From: Pseudoalteromonas sp. S2755
Lineage (GTDB): Bacteria; Pseudomonadota; Gammaproteobacteria; Enterobacterales; Alteromonadaceae
Direction: 5' to 3'
Length of the DNA: 64,000 bases
NCBI RefSeq assembly: GCF_005886535.1
Contig: NZ_PNDS01000042.1
Span: 1 to 64,000 of the forward strand
The position numbers and the translations under genes are program-made. Of the stretch, positions 28,579 through 38,073 are shown piece after piece. The notes under the pieces are model-generated. The model was not told the origin of the DNA. It searched no databases and saw only the letters and a list, made by a program, of their open reading frames with translations. Numbering within the stretch: position 1 is the stretch's first letter; every line of letters begins with the position of its first letter.

Positions 28579-29931
28579 TTAAAGCCGAGAAACATCATTA
28601 AATAGTGCAAAAAACGTTAAGGCAAGAAGAAGCGCTGCTCCAATCTTAAACCCAAACTCTTGTGTCTTTTCAGAGACTGGTTTTCTGCGAATTAGTTCAA
28701 TTAAGTAATACATTAAATGCCCACCATCTAGGACAGGGAGCGGTAATAAGTTAAAAACTCCTAAATTCACGCTGATAAGCGCTAAGAAGCCTAAAAATGC
28801 AACTAACCCGTAACTAACACTATTTCCGGCACTAACCGCGATCCCCACAGGCCCGCTTAAGTTTTTTACCGAGACTTGGCCCGTGATTAAATTGCCGATC
28901 ATGTCGAAACTTAAGGCAATCAAGTCGTAAGTTTTACGAATGCCAAGCACAATACTATCTAGGATGCCGTATTGTCTAGTTTCAATATAACCATTTGGCC
29001 ATTTTTCCATCACAGGCACAACGCCCAAATAGCCTTGCACGACACCTTCTGGTGAAGTTTTTGCCTGAGGTGTTACCGTTAGGGTTTGTGGCTGGCCATC
29101 GCGCAAAATATCAATGCTTATGGCTTGATTTGCAGATTTTTGAACTCGGCTCACCAGCTGTTGCCACGATGCCAATTTGTCACCATTTATCGCAATCAGC
29201 GTATCTTCTACTTGTAAGCCACCTTTGTCGGCAGCTGCACCTTCTTCGATATAACCGAGCTGCAACGTCAGTGGCGGCCTATAAGGCGTAATGCCAACTG
29301 AGGTCAGTGGCGCTTCATCTTGCTTTTCCAGTTTCCAATCGCTCAAACGTAGCGTGCGAATCGCCAAGCTACCCTTATCGTCTTGTACTTTGGCAACCAA
29401 CGATGGCTCACCTAAATGCGCCATTAACTCAAATGTGACGTCCTGCCATGAGTGCACTAACTCATCATTCAACGCAATGATGTGGTCGCCTGATTGAAAT
29501 CCAGCATCCGCCGCGATACTGGTTGGTGTCACACCACCAACGACGGGTTTTACTGATTGAACCCCTACCATATACATTGCCGCTAACGCGACAATGGCAA
29601 ACAAAAAGTTTGCAATGGGGCCCGCAGCTACCACAGCGATACGAGAAAGCACTGGTTTATTATTGAAGGCAAGATGACGCTCATGCTCGGGTACATCGTC
29701 AACGCGTTCATCGAGCATTTTGACATAGCCGCCAAGTGGAATTGCGGCGATAACGTATTCGGTTTGATGTTTGTCATACCACTTAACTAAAGGCTTACCA
29801 AAACCAATAGAAAAACGTAAAACCTTAACTCCTGCTTTTCTGGCAACCCAAAAATGGCCATATTCATGAACGGTAACTAAAATCCCTAAAGCAAGAATAA
29901 ATGAGCCTAAGTGCCAGAAAAATTCAAACAT
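28579..29931 (-). CDS. rseP: Site-2 protease RseP
   Basis: A 450-residue intramembrane zinc metalloprotease that makes the second cut in RseA to release sigma-E. The metal site is H22-E-Y-G-H26 in the first transmembrane helix, and the third ligand is in the LPVLDGGHLMYY motif near the C-terminus. Two PDZ domains lie between (about 115-290). The length equals that of E. coli RseP. It starts 2 bp after dxr ends, in the uppS-cdsA-dxr-rseP run. Its substrate, RseA, is encoded at 51.0-51.6 kb in this window. Confidence 0.97.
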   Translation of the reverse strand: MFEFFWHLGSFILALGILVTVHEYGHFWVARKAGVKVLRFSIGFGKPLVKWYDKHQTEYVIAAIPLGGYVKMLDERVDDVPEHERHLAFNNKPVLSRIAVVAAGPIANFLFAIVALAAMYMVGVQSVKPVVGGVTPTSIAADAGFQSGDHIIALNDELVHSWQDVTFELMAHLGEPSLVAKVQDDKGSLAIRTLRLSDWKLEKQDEAPLTSVGITPYRPPLTLQLGYIEEGAAADKGGLQVEDTLIAINGDKLASWQQLVSRVQKSANQAISIDILRDGQPQTLTVTPQAKTSPEGVVQGYLGVVPVMEKWPNGYIETRQYGILDSIVLGIRKTYDLIALSFDMIGNLITGQVSVKNLSGPVGIAVSAGNSVSYGLVAFLGFLALISVNLGVFNLLPLPVLDGGHLMYYLIELIRRKPVSEKTQEFGFKIGAALLLALTFFALFNDVSRL

Positions 29932-29933
29932 AG

Positions 29934-31124
29934 TTACCTCAATGTGGCGATAATTTGCTGCGCTCGGTGGCGTGCCGTTCGATCCGTTTCCATAATAGAT
30001 TCAACGGATTCTAATACGGTTAGCTCACTGTGCTCAAGCGTTAAGGCATTGACTCGATAGATATCACAAAACCCTATCTTACCCTCTAAAAATGCCGCAA
30101 CGGCGATCTCATTTGCAGCATTCACTGTTGTTGTTGCGGCCTGACCACTACGACATGCATCAATTGCTAATTTGAGGTTGGGATAACGGCTAAAATCTGG
30201 TTTAGTAAAAGTGAAATCGACAATCTGAGAAAAATCTAATGGCTCGACGCCCGCGTCAATTCTTTCAGGATAGGCAAGCCCATACGCAATCGGCGTTCGC
30301 ATGTCTGGTTGCCCCATTTGTGCCAGCACCGAGCCATCGCGATACTGCACCATAGAGTGGATCATACTTTGTGGGTGGATCACCACTTCAATATCGTCAG
30401 CTGAGCAGTTAAATAACCACTTAGCTTCAATAAATTCTAGCCCTTTATTCATCATGGTCGCAGAGTCAACAGAGATTTTTCTGCCCATAGACCAATTTGG
30501 ATGCGCAACTGCTTCTTCGACCGTGACTGAAGCTAAAGTAGCCAATGAGCGCTGCAAGAAAGGTCCACCAGAACCGGTTAATAAAATCTTACTAACACCG
30601 CTGTGACTTAGATTTGAAGATTGTCCCGTTTGTATGGTCGTTGGTAGGCACTGATAAATGGCATTATGTTCACTGTCGATAGGGAGTAAAGTCGCACCAT
30701 GCGCTTTTACTTTATCCATAAACAGCTGGCCACTCATTACTAACGACTCTTTGTTCGCCAGCAGCACTTTTTTACCCGCTTCGACTGCTGCTAAAGTCGG
30801 CAACAATCCAGCTGCACCAACAATTGCAGACATCACGATATCCACATCCACGTGACGAGCCATCTCAGCCATTGCTTCAACACCATGGAGTACTTCCGTA
30901 GTGGTGCCCGTCAAACGTTGAGAAAGTTGCTGAGCTGCCTGCTCAGAGCTCATAACCGCGTACTTGGGTCTATGACGTGAACAAAGCTCGGCCATTTTTT
31001 CCGCGTTTTGCCCTGCTACTAGGGCAAAAACACGATATTGATCTGTATTGCGGCTGACGACGTCTAGCGTTGATAGTCCAATGGAGCCTGTCGCTCCTAG
31101 TACCACCAAGTTTTGCTCGCTCAT
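29934..31124 (-). CDS. dxr: 1-deoxy-D-xylulose-5-phosphate reductoisomerase
   Basis: A 396-residue enzyme of the MEP isoprenoid pathway that converts DXP to 2-C-methylerythritol 4-phosphate with NADPH. The N-terminal dinucleotide-binding motif is [16 protein letters not shown]. The metal and substrate site includes [15 protein letters not shown], with GSGGPFLQR and [19 protein letters not shown] behind it. The ATG at 31124 overlaps the cdsA TGA in an ATGA junction, which supports this start over the longer open frame reaching 31148. Its product feeds undecaprenyl phosphate synthesis by uppS two genes upstream. Confidence 0.96.
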   Translation of the reverse strand: MSEQNLVVLGATGSIGLSTLDVVSRNTDQYRVFALVAGQNAEKMAELCSRHRPKYAVMSSEQAAQQLSQRLTGTTTEVLHGVEAMAEMARHVDVDIVMSAIVGAAGLLPTLAAVEAGKKVLLANKESLVMSGQLFMDKVKAHGATLLPIDSEHNAIYQCLPTTIQTGQSSNLSHSGVSKILLTGSGGPFLQRSLATLASVTVEEAVAHPNWSMGRKISVDSATMMNKGLEFIEAKWLFNCSADDIEVVIHPQSMIHSMVQYRDGSVLAQMGQPDMRTPIAYGLAYPERIDAGVEPLDFSQIVDFTFTKPDFSRYPNLKLAIDACRSGQAATTTVNAANEIAVAAFLEGKIGFCDIYRVNALTLEHSELTVLESVESIMETDRTARHRAQQIIATLR

Positions 31125-31987
31125 AGCACAACCGTCCAAGCGTAGCAAAAAGCAAAAATGGGTGCTGCAGCCGTTAAGCTATCAATGCGATCTAGGATAC
31201 CACCATGCCCCGGTAAACAACGGCCTGAATCTTTGAGACCTACTTCGCGCTTAAACATACTTTCAAGCAAATCACCAACGGCGGAAAATAGCGCGATAAT
31301 AATGGTCATTGCGGCGTAAATTGGCCACATATTGAGATCAATCGCGGCGAAGTGACAAAATACTAATACAAAGACAACTGCGGTTATTACACCACCAACT
31401 AAACCTTCAATCGTTTTATTAGGGCTCACTTTAGGCATGAGCTTATGCTTACCTAAATTCTTGCCAGCGAAGTAAGCGCCAATATCTGCGCTCCACACTA
31501 TGCCCAATACCACCATAATTAGGACTGAGCCTATGTGTTCGCCATCTTCGTATCCGGCACTACGCATCACGTTTAACGCAAGCCACAGCGGTACCAGCGT
31601 CAGTACACCGGCGATGGAGCGCATCATGATCCCTTCGTTCCAAGCACGCGCTGCTCGTGGATATTTAACTACCAAGAAAGTAGCAACCAGCCACCACGCA
31701 AAAGCGAGCGTAAATACATAATTAGCATCAGCGACTAAGCGCCCTTGTTGCCATAAATCCTGTATTGGCCAATGAGTGTTAAGCAATAGAATTAACACCG
31801 CCATAACGCCAACGAAAGTAAAACGCTGACGCTTTTGACAAAGGCCAGCAAGTGCCGACCACTCCCATGCACCAAGCAAAACGATTAGTGCGGCAATCGT
31901 ACTAAACATTGCCAGCGGTGTATAAAACACCAAAAGTAGAGCCAGAGGCGCAAGCACCGCTGACGTTAGAATACGTTGTTTTAACAA
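31121..31987 (-). CDS. cdsA: Phosphatidate cytidylyltransferase
   Basis: A 288-residue multi-pass inner-membrane enzyme that makes CDP-diacylglycerol from phosphatidic acid and CTP. About eight hydrophobic segments are visible. The CDS signature lies near the C-terminus ([20 protein letters not shown], then LDRIDSL), and a [11 protein letters not shown] segment precedes it. It sits 10 bp after uppS and overlaps dxr by 4 bp. Confidence 0.96.
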   Translation of the reverse strand: MLKQRILTSAVLAPLALLLVFYTPLAMFSTIAALIVLLGAWEWSALAGLCQKRQRFTFVGVMAVLILLLNTHWPIQDLWQQGRLVADANYVFTLAFAWWLVATFLVVKYPRAARAWNEGIMMRSIAGVLTLVPLWLALNVMRSAGYEDGEHIGSVLIMVVLGIVWSADIGAYFAGKNLGKHKLMPKVSPNKTIEGLVGGVITAVVFVLVFCHFAAIDLNMWPIYAAMTIIIALFSAVGDLLESMFKREVGLKDSGRCLPGHGGILDRIDSLTAAAPIFAFCYAWTVVL

Positions 31988-31997
31988 ATTTGAACCC

Positions 31998-32771
31998 TTA
32001 ACTTGTTGCGCCTTTCTCTGCGAGGAGCTGCTTTATTTGCTCTCCTGTGCATCCGAAGCGTCGCTCTCTAGACACGTAACAAGCAATGGCTTCAGAGAAT
32101 GCTTGCTCGTCAAAATCAGGCCAAAGCGTGTCGGTAAAATAGAGTTCGGCATACGCAGCTTGCCATAGCAAGAAGTTACTGATGCGGAAGTCGCCTCCCG
32201 TTCTGATCAGCAAGTCGAGATTCGCTTGATCGGCCATCGTCATCTGCTCTGTCAAGGCATCTTCGGTTATATCACTTGGTTGCAATTCACCCGCTGCAAC
32301 TTGTTTTGCGAGGTGCTGTGCTGCCTGTGTGATATCCCAACGTCCACCGTAATTTGCTGCAATGTTTAAGTTAAGCCCTGTATTGTCCTGGGTCAATGTT
32401 TGAGCTTCACGAACACGCTGTTGGAGGCTGTCGGGAAAACGAGAAAGATCGCCAATAATGGTTAGCTTTACGTTGTTCTTATGTAATTTTTTAACTTCTT
32501 TAGACAACACATAAATAAATAATTCCATTAATGTGCTGACTTCATCTTCTGGTCTACGCCAGTTTTCACTACTAAAGGCAAATAGCGTCAAAGACTCTAT
32601 GCCTAACTTGGAACAGAATTGCACAGCACTGCGAACCGAATCTACGCCCTTCTTGTGTCCGAAGGCGCGTGGGCGCCTACGAGCTTGAGCCCAACGACCG
32701 TTGCCATCCATTATTATCGCAACATGTTTTGGCAATGATTGCTGCGAAATAACCTCTGCTTTTAAAACCAT
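31998..32771 (-). CDS. uppS: Undecaprenyl diphosphate synthase
   Basis: A 257-residue cis-prenyltransferase that extends farnesyl diphosphate to the C55 carrier lipid for peptidoglycan and O-antigen. The catalytic Asp is in [20 protein letters not shown], and later signatures include [11 protein letters not shown] and [20 protein letters not shown]. It heads the uppS-cdsA-dxr-rseP run. A terminator lies only 17-50 bp upstream of its start, so the promoter must lie beyond or within that hairpin region. Confidence 0.97.
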   Translation of the reverse strand: MVLKAEVISQQSLPKHVAIIMDGNGRWAQARRRPRAFGHKKGVDSVRSAVQFCSKLGIESLTLFAFSSENWRRPEDEVSTLMELFIYVLSKEVKKLHKNNVKLTIIGDLSRFPDSLQQRVREAQTLTQDNTGLNLNIAANYGGRWDITQAAQHLAKQVAAGELQPSDITEDALTEQMTMADQANLDLLIRTGGDFRISNFLLWQAAYAELYFTDTLWPDFDEQAFSEAIACYVSRERRFGCTGEQIKQLLAEKGATS

Positions 32772-32787
32772 AATTCCAATTTAAGTG

Positions 32788-32822
32788 AAAAAAAACGCCG
32801 CCTAGTATACCCTAGGCGGCGC
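32788..32822 (-). terminator. Terminator between frr and uppS
   Basis: On the minus strand, a perfect 10-bp GC-rich stem (CGCCGCCTAG / CTAGGCGGCG) is followed by eight Ts. Confidence 0.88.
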
Positions 32823-32942
32823 TTCAAACCTAATAAATTTGTCATTGTACCTAGCCAAAAAAACGCTAACTGCTCAGAAACAAAGCAGAATTTTCTGCAA
32901 TACGTAAACAGTGCGTAAACATAAACGCTAGGATATAGACAT

Positions 32943-33500
32943 TTAGATTTCCATCAACTCTGCTTCTTTCGCGCTTAGTTGTGTATCCATTTCCTTGATG
33001 AACTTATCAGTCAATTTTTGGATATCATCTTCAGCTTGACGCGCTTCGTCTTCAGAAATTTCTTTGTCTTTTAGTAGTGATTTAATATCACCGTTTGCGT
33101 CACGGCGAATGTTACGTACTGCAACACGACCACCTTCAACCTCACCACGTACGATCTTGATTAGATCTTTACGACGCTCTTCAGTTAGTGGAGGAAGTGG
33201 AACACGGATCACGGTACCTGCTGACATTGGGTTTAGACCTAAGTCAGAAGACATAATTGCCTTTTCTACCGCTTGTGCAAGCGACTTATCGAATACGCTG
33301 ATAGCCAGTGTACGAGAGTCTTCCGTCGTTACGTTTGCTACTTGGTTTAGCGGTGTATCTGCACCGTAGTAAGAAACAGAAATACCATCTAGTAGCGCTG
33401 GGTGTGCACGACCTGTGCGGATTTTAGAAAGCTGGCTTCCAAGTGCAGCCACACTTTTTTTCATGCGCTCTTGAGCGTCTTTTTTAATATCTTCGATCAC
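32943..33500 (-). CDS. frr: Ribosome recycling factor
   Basis: A 185-residue factor that splits post-termination ribosomes together with EF-G. The protein is full length and collinear with E. coli [62 protein letters not shown] and a C-terminal acidic helix. It lies 92 bp after pyrH and is followed by a strong terminator, closing the rpsB-tsf-pyrH-frr group. Confidence 0.97.
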   Translation of the reverse strand: MIEDIKKDAQERMKKSVAALGSQLSKIRTGRAHPALLDGISVSYYGADTPLNQVANVTTEDSRTLAISVFDKSLAQAVEKAIMSSDLGLNPMSAGTVIRVPLPPLTEERRKDLIKIVRGEVEGGRVAVRNIRRDANGDIKSLLKDKEISEDEARQAEDDIQKLTDKFIKEMDTQLSAKEAELMEI

Positions 33501-33592
33501 AATACTTTCCTAGTCTGTTCTTGTTATGCCAGATTATACTCGCAATTTAGAGATTCGCTACTTAACTGCGAGTTGCTGAAATAGTCGTCAGA

Positions 33593-34330
33593 TTATTCTG
33601 CTGCTTGAGAAGAGATAAGGGTACCTTCCTCTTCACCCATGATGACATTTTTCAATGCACCTGGTTTATTCATGTTGAATACGCTAATTGGCATATTGTG
33701 GTCACGTGCCAGTGTAAATGCAGCTAAATCCATCACTTTTAATTCTTTATCTATCACTTCGTTATAAGTCAACGTACGGTATAGCGTGGCATCTGGGTTT
33801 TTCACCGGATCGTCACTAAATACCCCTTCGACCTTAGTGGCTTTAATCACAGTATCCGCTTCAATCTCGATACCGCGCAAACATGCTGCTGAGTCCGTAG
33901 TAAAGAATGGGTTGCCCGTACCTGCAGAGAAGATAACAACACGGCCTGATTTTAACAGGCTAATTGCTTCTGCCCAATTGTACGCATCACACACACCATT
34001 TAGCGGGATAGCAGACATCAAACGTGCATTTACAAAAGCACGGTGCAGCGCATCACGCATCGCAAGACCATTCATGACGGTCGCCAGCATTCCCATGTGG
34101 TCGCCCACAACTCGGTTCATGCCCGCTTCTGCAAGTGAACCACCACGTAAGAAGTTACCGCCACCGATAACCAAACCCACTTCTACGTCGAGCTCTACTA
34201 ACTCTTTGATTTCTTGTGCCATACGATCCAATACTTTTGGATCGATACCAAAGCCTTCATCTCCCATTAAAGCTTCACCACTAAGCTTTAAAAGAACGCG
34301 TCTAAAAACAGGTTTTTTATTGATAGTCAT
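33593..34330 (-). CDS. pyrH: UMP kinase
   Basis: A 245-residue amino-acid-kinase-fold enzyme that phosphorylates UMP to UDP, commonly a hexamer controlled by GTP and UTP. Visible signatures are [33 protein letters not shown] and the [20 protein letters not shown] active-site loop. A terminator separates it from tsf, so part of its expression may come from a promoter in the 139-bp gap. Confidence 0.97.
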   Translation of the reverse strand: MTINKKPVFRRVLLKLSGEALMGDEGFGIDPKVLDRMAQEIKELVELDVEVGLVIGGGNFLRGGSLAEAGMNRVVGDHMGMLATVMNGLAMRDALHRAFVNARLMSAIPLNGVCDAYNWAEAISLLKSGRVVIFSAGTGNPFFTTDSAACLRGIEIEADTVIKATKVEGVFSDDPVKNPDATLYRTLTYNEVIDKELKVMDLAAFTLARDHNMPISVFNMNKPGALKNVIMGEEEGTLISSQAAE

Positions 34331-34355
34331 AATATCCGGGCCAATTAAAAGTGAG

Positions 34356-34403
34356 GTAAAAAATAACCGCGCTTATGCTAGACATAAATGCGCGGTTATT
34401 TTA
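34356..34403 (-). terminator. Terminator between tsf and pyrH
   Basis: AAAATAACCGCGC (34360-34372) pairs with GCGCGGTTATTTT (34390-34402) around a 17-nt loop. On the minus strand it is followed by a short T-stretch (TTATTTTTTACC). Confidence 0.8.
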
Positions 34404-34469
34404 GAGAATTTTCAGCAATGACGCAAAGCTAATGTCAGCTTTTACGTCATTAGGCATCACAATAAGTGA

Positions 34470-35321
34470 TTACTGGCCTTTTGCTGCAGCGATTTGTGCT
34501 GCAACTTCTGCTGCGAAATCTTCTTCTTTCTTCTCGATACCTTCACCTACCTCTAGGCGAACGAATGAAGAAACAGATGCATTCTTCTCTTTAAGGTAGT
34601 CACCCACTGATTTCTTAGGTTCCATGATGAAAGCTTGACCAGTAAGAGAGATCTCACCAGTGAACTTCTTCATACGACCAACAACCATTTTCTCAGCGAT
34701 TTCAGCTGGCTTACCTTCGTTCATTGCGATTTCAACTTGAACCGCTTTTTCTTTTTCAACTACTTCAGCAGGTACGTCTTCTGGGTTTAGGTAGTCTGGC
34801 TTAGAAGCAGCAACGTGCATTGCAACGTGCTTAAGTGTTTCTTCGTCAGCATCACCAGCTACAACAACACCGATACGCTCGCCGTGACGGTAAGCAACTA
34901 GCTTGTCACCTTGAATGTAAGAAACACGACGGATGTTCATGTTCTCACCGATTTTAGCTACTAGTGCAACACGAGTCTCTTCAAACTTAGCTTGTAAGTC
35001 TTCGATAGTTAGTTGCTCAGCTACAGCTGCGTCAGCAATTTCGTTAGCAAATGCAAGGAAGCTTGCATCTTTTGCTACGAAGTCAGTTTGACAGTTAACT
35101 TCTACTAGTGCAGCAAAACCTTCGCCTTGCTTGATGATGATTGTACCTTCAGCAGCGATGTTGCCTGCTTTTTTAGCAGCTTTAGCAGCACCACTTTTAC
35201 GCATGTTTTCGATTGCTTGATCGATATCACCGCCAGTTTCTGTCAGTGCTTTTTTACAATCCATCATACCAGCGCCAGTGCGGTCACGAAGTTCTTTTAC
35301 TAGGGCAGCAGTTACAGCCAT
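34470..35321 (-). CDS. tsf: Elongation factor Ts
   Basis: A 283-residue nucleotide exchange factor for EF-Tu. The N-terminal UBA-like domain holds [20 protein letters not shown], and the core has [13 protein letters not shown] and the TDFV loop that contacts EF-Tu. The ATG at 35321 is chosen: it gives the family N-terminus ([11 protein letters not shown]) and has GAGGA upstream. The open frame extends 14 codons further, which would be wrong for the family. It follows rpsB across a gap holding a perfect hairpin. Confidence 0.97.
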   Translation of the reverse strand: MAVTAALVKELRDRTGAGMMDCKKALTETGGDIDQAIENMRKSGAAKAAKKAGNIAAEGTIIIKQGEGFAALVEVNCQTDFVAKDASFLAFANEIADAAVAEQLTIEDLQAKFEETRVALVAKIGENMNIRRVSYIQGDKLVAYRHGERIGVVVAGDADEETLKHVAMHVAASKPDYLNPEDVPAEVVEKEKAVQVEIAMNEGKPAEIAEKMVVGRMKKFTGEISLTGQAFIMEPKKSVGDYLKEKNASVSSFVRLEVGEGIEKKEEDFAAEVAAQIAAAKGQ

Positions 35322-35482
35322 TAGAATATCCTCAAATCTGAATTCAGTTCTTGATAAAACCAACCTTAGGTTGGCTGAATATCAAATCAAGTACAGCTCG
35401 CCTCAATTTGATAAAAATCCGTTATCTTTCAAGGTCTGCTTGGCAAACAACGGGATAAGCAGTTAATCGCTTATAAAGAATA

Positions 35483-35516
35483 TCAAGTCTTCATCAATAA
35501 TTTGATGAAGACTTGA
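35483..35516 (-). promoter_or_regulatory. Perfect hairpin in the rpsB-tsf gap
   Basis: A 15-bp perfect stem (TCAAGTCTTCATCAA / TTGATGAAGACTTGA, 4-nt loop) lies 26 bp after the rpsB stop. On the minus strand only TATTCTTTAT follows, so the U-tract is weak. It looks like a partial terminator or a 3'-end protecting structure that would lower EF-Ts relative to S2. Confidence 0.7.
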
Positions 35517-35541
35517 TGACAGCTAATACCTAATCAGGTAA

Positions 35542-36270
35542 TTACTCAGCTTCAACGAAGTCGTCGTTTTCTGCTTGAGCAACGATGTTGCTTTCACGAC
35601 CTTCAGTGATAGCATTCGCTACTGCACCAGTGTATAGCTGGATTGCGCGGATAGCGTCGTCGTTACCTGGGATGATGAAATCAACACCATCTGGGTTAGA
35701 GTTAGTATCAACAACAGATACTACTGGGATACCTAGGTTGTTAGCTTCACGGATAGCGATGTGCTCGTGGTCAGCGTCGATAACGAAGATAGCGTCAGGA
35801 AGACCGCCCATATCTTTGATACCGCCAAGGCCTTTTTCAAGCTTTTGCATTTCACGAGTAAGCATTAACGCTTCTTTCTTAGTAAGCTTCTCGAAAGTAC
35901 CGTCTTGGCTTTGAGTCTCAAGCTCTTTAAGACGCTTGATTGATTGACGAACTGTTTTCCAGTTAGTCAACATACCACCTAACCAACGGTGATTTACGTA
36001 GAACTGCTCACTTTGGATAGCCGCTTCTTTAACTGCTTCGCTTGCAGCGCGCTTAGTACCTACGAAAAGGATTTTGCCTTTGTTAGATGCTACGTTCTGT
36101 AAGAACTTAAGTGCATCGTTGAACATAGGAACAGTTTTTTCTAGGTTGATGATATGAACGCGGTTACGTGCACCGAAGATGAAAGGCTTCATCTTAGGGT
36201 TCCAGTAACGTGCTTGGTGACCGAAGTGAACACCAGCTTGAAGCATATCGCGCATTGAAACGTTTGCCAT
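35542..36270 (-). CDS. rpsB: 30S ribosomal protein S2
   Basis: A 242-residue small-subunit protein. Diagnostic stretches are [45 protein letters not shown] and [20 protein letters not shown], with an acidic C-terminal tail. It has a near-consensus promoter and a leader of nearly 190 nt, which in gammaproteobacteria carries the S2 autoregulation site. It is divergent from map, as in E. coli. Confidence 0.98.
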   Translation of the reverse strand: MANVSMRDMLQAGVHFGHQARYWNPKMKPFIFGARNRVHIINLEKTVPMFNDALKFLQNVASNKGKILFVGTKRAASEAVKEAAIQSEQFYVNHRWLGGMLTNWKTVRQSIKRLKELETQSQDGTFEKLTKKEALMLTREMQKLEKGLGGIKDMGGLPDAIFVIDADHEHIAIREANNLGIPVVSVVDTNSNPDGVDFIIPGNDDAIRAIQLYTGAVANAITEGRESNIVAQAENDDFVEAE

Positions 36271-36457
36271 TGTATATTTCCTCTAAAAGTTAGGGTTAGG
36301 CCTCCACATATCCCATAGCACCAACACGAAGTTTTTATAACTGCATGCACCCAAGTGTATGTGTCGATATGTGTGTGTGTTAATATTAATAAGTGTGTTG
36401 TCTTAACTACAAACATTCATTCTCATTGTGTGAGGAAGAATTATTTGTAAAAAGACG
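36271..36457 (-). promoter_or_regulatory. rpsB 5' leader, probable S2 autoregulatory region
   Basis: About 187 nt lie between the predicted start site and the rpsB ATG. The part near the gene is GC-richer and structured-looking (GTTGGTGCTATGGGATATGT, then GGAGGCC). The distal part has a CA-repeat tract. Autoregulation by S2 at this position is known in gammaproteobacteria; here it is inferred from position and length. Confidence 0.5.
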
Positions 36458-36463
36458 GCGCGC

Positions 36464-36492
36464 TTTATACCATATATAAAGAATTAACTCAA
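36464..36492 (-). promoter_or_regulatory. rpsB promoter
   Basis: On the minus strand, TTGAGT (36487-36492) and TATAAA (36464-36469) are spaced by 17 bp, followed by GCGCGCCG at the start site. The GC-rich discriminator is typical of stringently controlled ribosomal promoters. Confidence 0.8.
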
Positions 36493-36549
36493 TCTTATGC
36501 GTAAAATTTGTGCATAATAAATGTTCATCTAAATTGACTTGGAGTCTAA

Positions 36550-37335
36550 ATGAGTGCAGTGATCAAAACCCCTGAAGAAATCGAAAAAATGCGTGTTGCC
36601 GGGCGTTTAGCCGCGGAAGTACTGGAAATGATCGAGCCGTACGTTAAGCCAGGGGTGACCACCGACGAATTAAACACCATTTGTCACAACTACATTGTTG
36701 ATGAGCAAGGCGCTGTTCCTGCACCGCTAAATTATCACGGCTTTCCGAAGTCTATTTGTACCTCAGTTAACCACGTTATTTGTCACGGAATCCCGAACGA
36801 TAAACCGCTAAAAGAAGGCGACATTATCAATATCGACATCACTGTGATAAAAGACGGTTACCATGGGGATACGTCAAAAATGTTTTATGTTGGTACACCA
36901 ACGATCCAAGGTAAGCGCTTAAGCGAAATCACGCAAGAAAGCCTATACCTTGCGATAAAAATGGTAAAACCGGGCGTGCGTTTGGGTGATATTGGCGCTG
37001 CAATTCAAAAGTATGCAGAAGGCTTTAACTACTCTATCGTGCGTGAATATTGTGGTCACGGTATCGGTAAAGAGTTCCATGAAGAGCCGCAGGTAATGCA
37101 CTATGGCAAACCGGGTACTGGCGAAGTGCTCAAAGCTGGCATGTGTTTGACTATCGAGCCTATGGTTAACGCCGGTAAGCGCCAATGTAAGCTACTAAAA
37201 GACGATTGGACTGTTGTTACCAAAGACCGCAGTCTTTCAGCACAGTGGGAACACACGCTGCTTGTCACCGATAATGGCGTTGAGATCTTAACGCTACGTA
37301 GTGATGAAACAATAGACAGAATCATCGAACATTAA
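36550..37335 (+). CDS. map: Type I methionine aminopeptidase
   Basis: A 261-residue metalloenzyme that removes the initiator Met from nascent proteins. Metal ligands of the pita-bread fold are visible: the Asp pair in INIDITVIKDGYHGDTS, His in YCGHGIGKEFHEEP, Glu in LTIEPMVN and Glu in SAQWEHTLLV. TTGGAG precedes the ATG. It is divergent from rpsB, the arrangement also seen in E. coli. Confidence 0.97.
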   Translation: MSAVIKTPEEIEKMRVAGRLAAEVLEMIEPYVKPGVTTDELNTICHNYIVDEQGAVPAPLNYHGFPKSICTSVNHVICHGIPNDKPLKEGDIINIDITVIKDGYHGDTSKMFYVGTPTIQGKRLSEITQESLYLAIKMVKPGVRLGDIGAAIQKYAEGFNYSIVREYCGHGIGKEFHEEPQVMHYGKPGTGEVLKAGMCLTIEPMVNAGKRQCKLLKDDWTVVTKDRSLSAQWEHTLLVTDNGVEILTLRSDETIDRIIEH

Positions 37336-37354
37336 ACACAATTATTTGAAAAGA

Positions 37355-37412
37355 ATGCCAAGTAATACTAACTGAATTCGTTTGAAGCGAACAAACGTGA
37401 TACTTGGCATCT
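37355..37412. terminator. Hairpin between map and the convergent small secreted protein gene
   Basis: ATGCCAAGTA (37355-37364) pairs with TACTTGGCAT (37401-37410) around an inner CGTTTG / CAAACG stem. The plus-strand tail is CTTTC, so termination strength is uncertain. Confidence 0.5.
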
Positions 37413-37476
37413 TTCAAGCTAAGGTTTCATATTTCAGTAGCTACTTTGAGTTGATCTAAGTAGCTTTGAAACTGGT

Positions 37477-37857
37477 TTATATTCGGCCCCAAGCAGTACA
37501 TTGCCAACCTGGACCTACACCAATGTAATCACAGCTCACAGATGGAACTCTTGAAGATCCGGTTCTTGATTGCCATGCAGCAACCGCATTTGCTGCGCCA
37601 TTCGTTTCTGAATACCCGTATGCGGACACCCTCACGATTGTACCGCCTGTAGAAAGAAGCCTGCCAGTACACTGCCATGGCGCTCCCATTTGTAACCTAC
37701 TACAGGTGATCGAAGCAGCTCGACCATTAGCCCAATTAAGCACAGCTTGCCGAGCCTCAAGTTCCGTAGAGCCATAAGCGCTGTATGTTGTCGATGCGCT
37801 GGCCAAAGATGAAATCAGCAACGTGCTTGCTATTGCTATTCCGGTACTTATGTTCAT
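37477..37857 (-). CDS. Small exported protein with two copies of a Cys/Trp-containing repeat
   Basis: A 126-residue protein with a signal peptide (about residues 1-21, cleavage near ASA-ST). The mature part is an internal duplication: repeat 1 (about 25-68) has YSAYGSTELEARQAVLNWA and a C-x10-C spacing ending WQCTG; repeat 2 (about 76-124) has VSAYGYSETNGAANAVAAW and ends WQCTAWG. Each repeat has one Cys before the turn and one in WQCT, giving four cysteines that could form two disulfides outside the cytoplasm. I do not recognise the family. It is monocistronic, with an AAGGAGAC RBS, and convergent with map. Confidence 0.75.
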   Translation of the reverse strand: MNISTGIAIASTLLISSLASASTTYSAYGSTELEARQAVLNWANGRAASITCSRLQMGAPWQCTGRLLSTGGTIVRVSAYGYSETNGAANAVAAWQSRTGSSRVPSVSCDYIGVGPGWQCTAWGRI

Positions 37858-37977
37858 TTTTCCGTCTCCTTGATTAAAGTAGTGTTTAATAATTACTCAC
37901 ACCATAGGGAGAAGTAAACTGCCGAGACTTGAATAATATTCACCTTTTAGTACCTTGATAGTGCTCGCTAAATGTTC

Positions 37978-38006
37978 GAGTGATGCGATGTTCAACGGCG
38001 TCACTC
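37978..38006 (+). other. Hairpin upstream of glnD
   Basis: GAGTGATGC (37978-37986) pairs with GCGTCACTC (37998-38006), with one wobble pair, about 68 bp before the glnD start. It could be part of the leader or the end of a short transcript. The role is unknown. Confidence 0.3.
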
Positions 38007-38073
38007 GCAATTCTTATTTATTTAGTGTAAAACAGGATTCTACTGTTTTTGCGCGCATGACACAGGATCCTAA

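Noticed and set aside
33786..34421. A 211-codon plus-strand open frame over pyrH
   Set aside because: It is antisense to a full-length conserved pyrH with matching codon phase, so it is a shadow frame.
36343..36410. Alternating GT/CA tract between rpsB and map as a CRISPR or tandem array
   Set aside because: It is short, irregular and has no repeat-spacer structure; it is a simple dinucleotide tract inside the rpsB leader.
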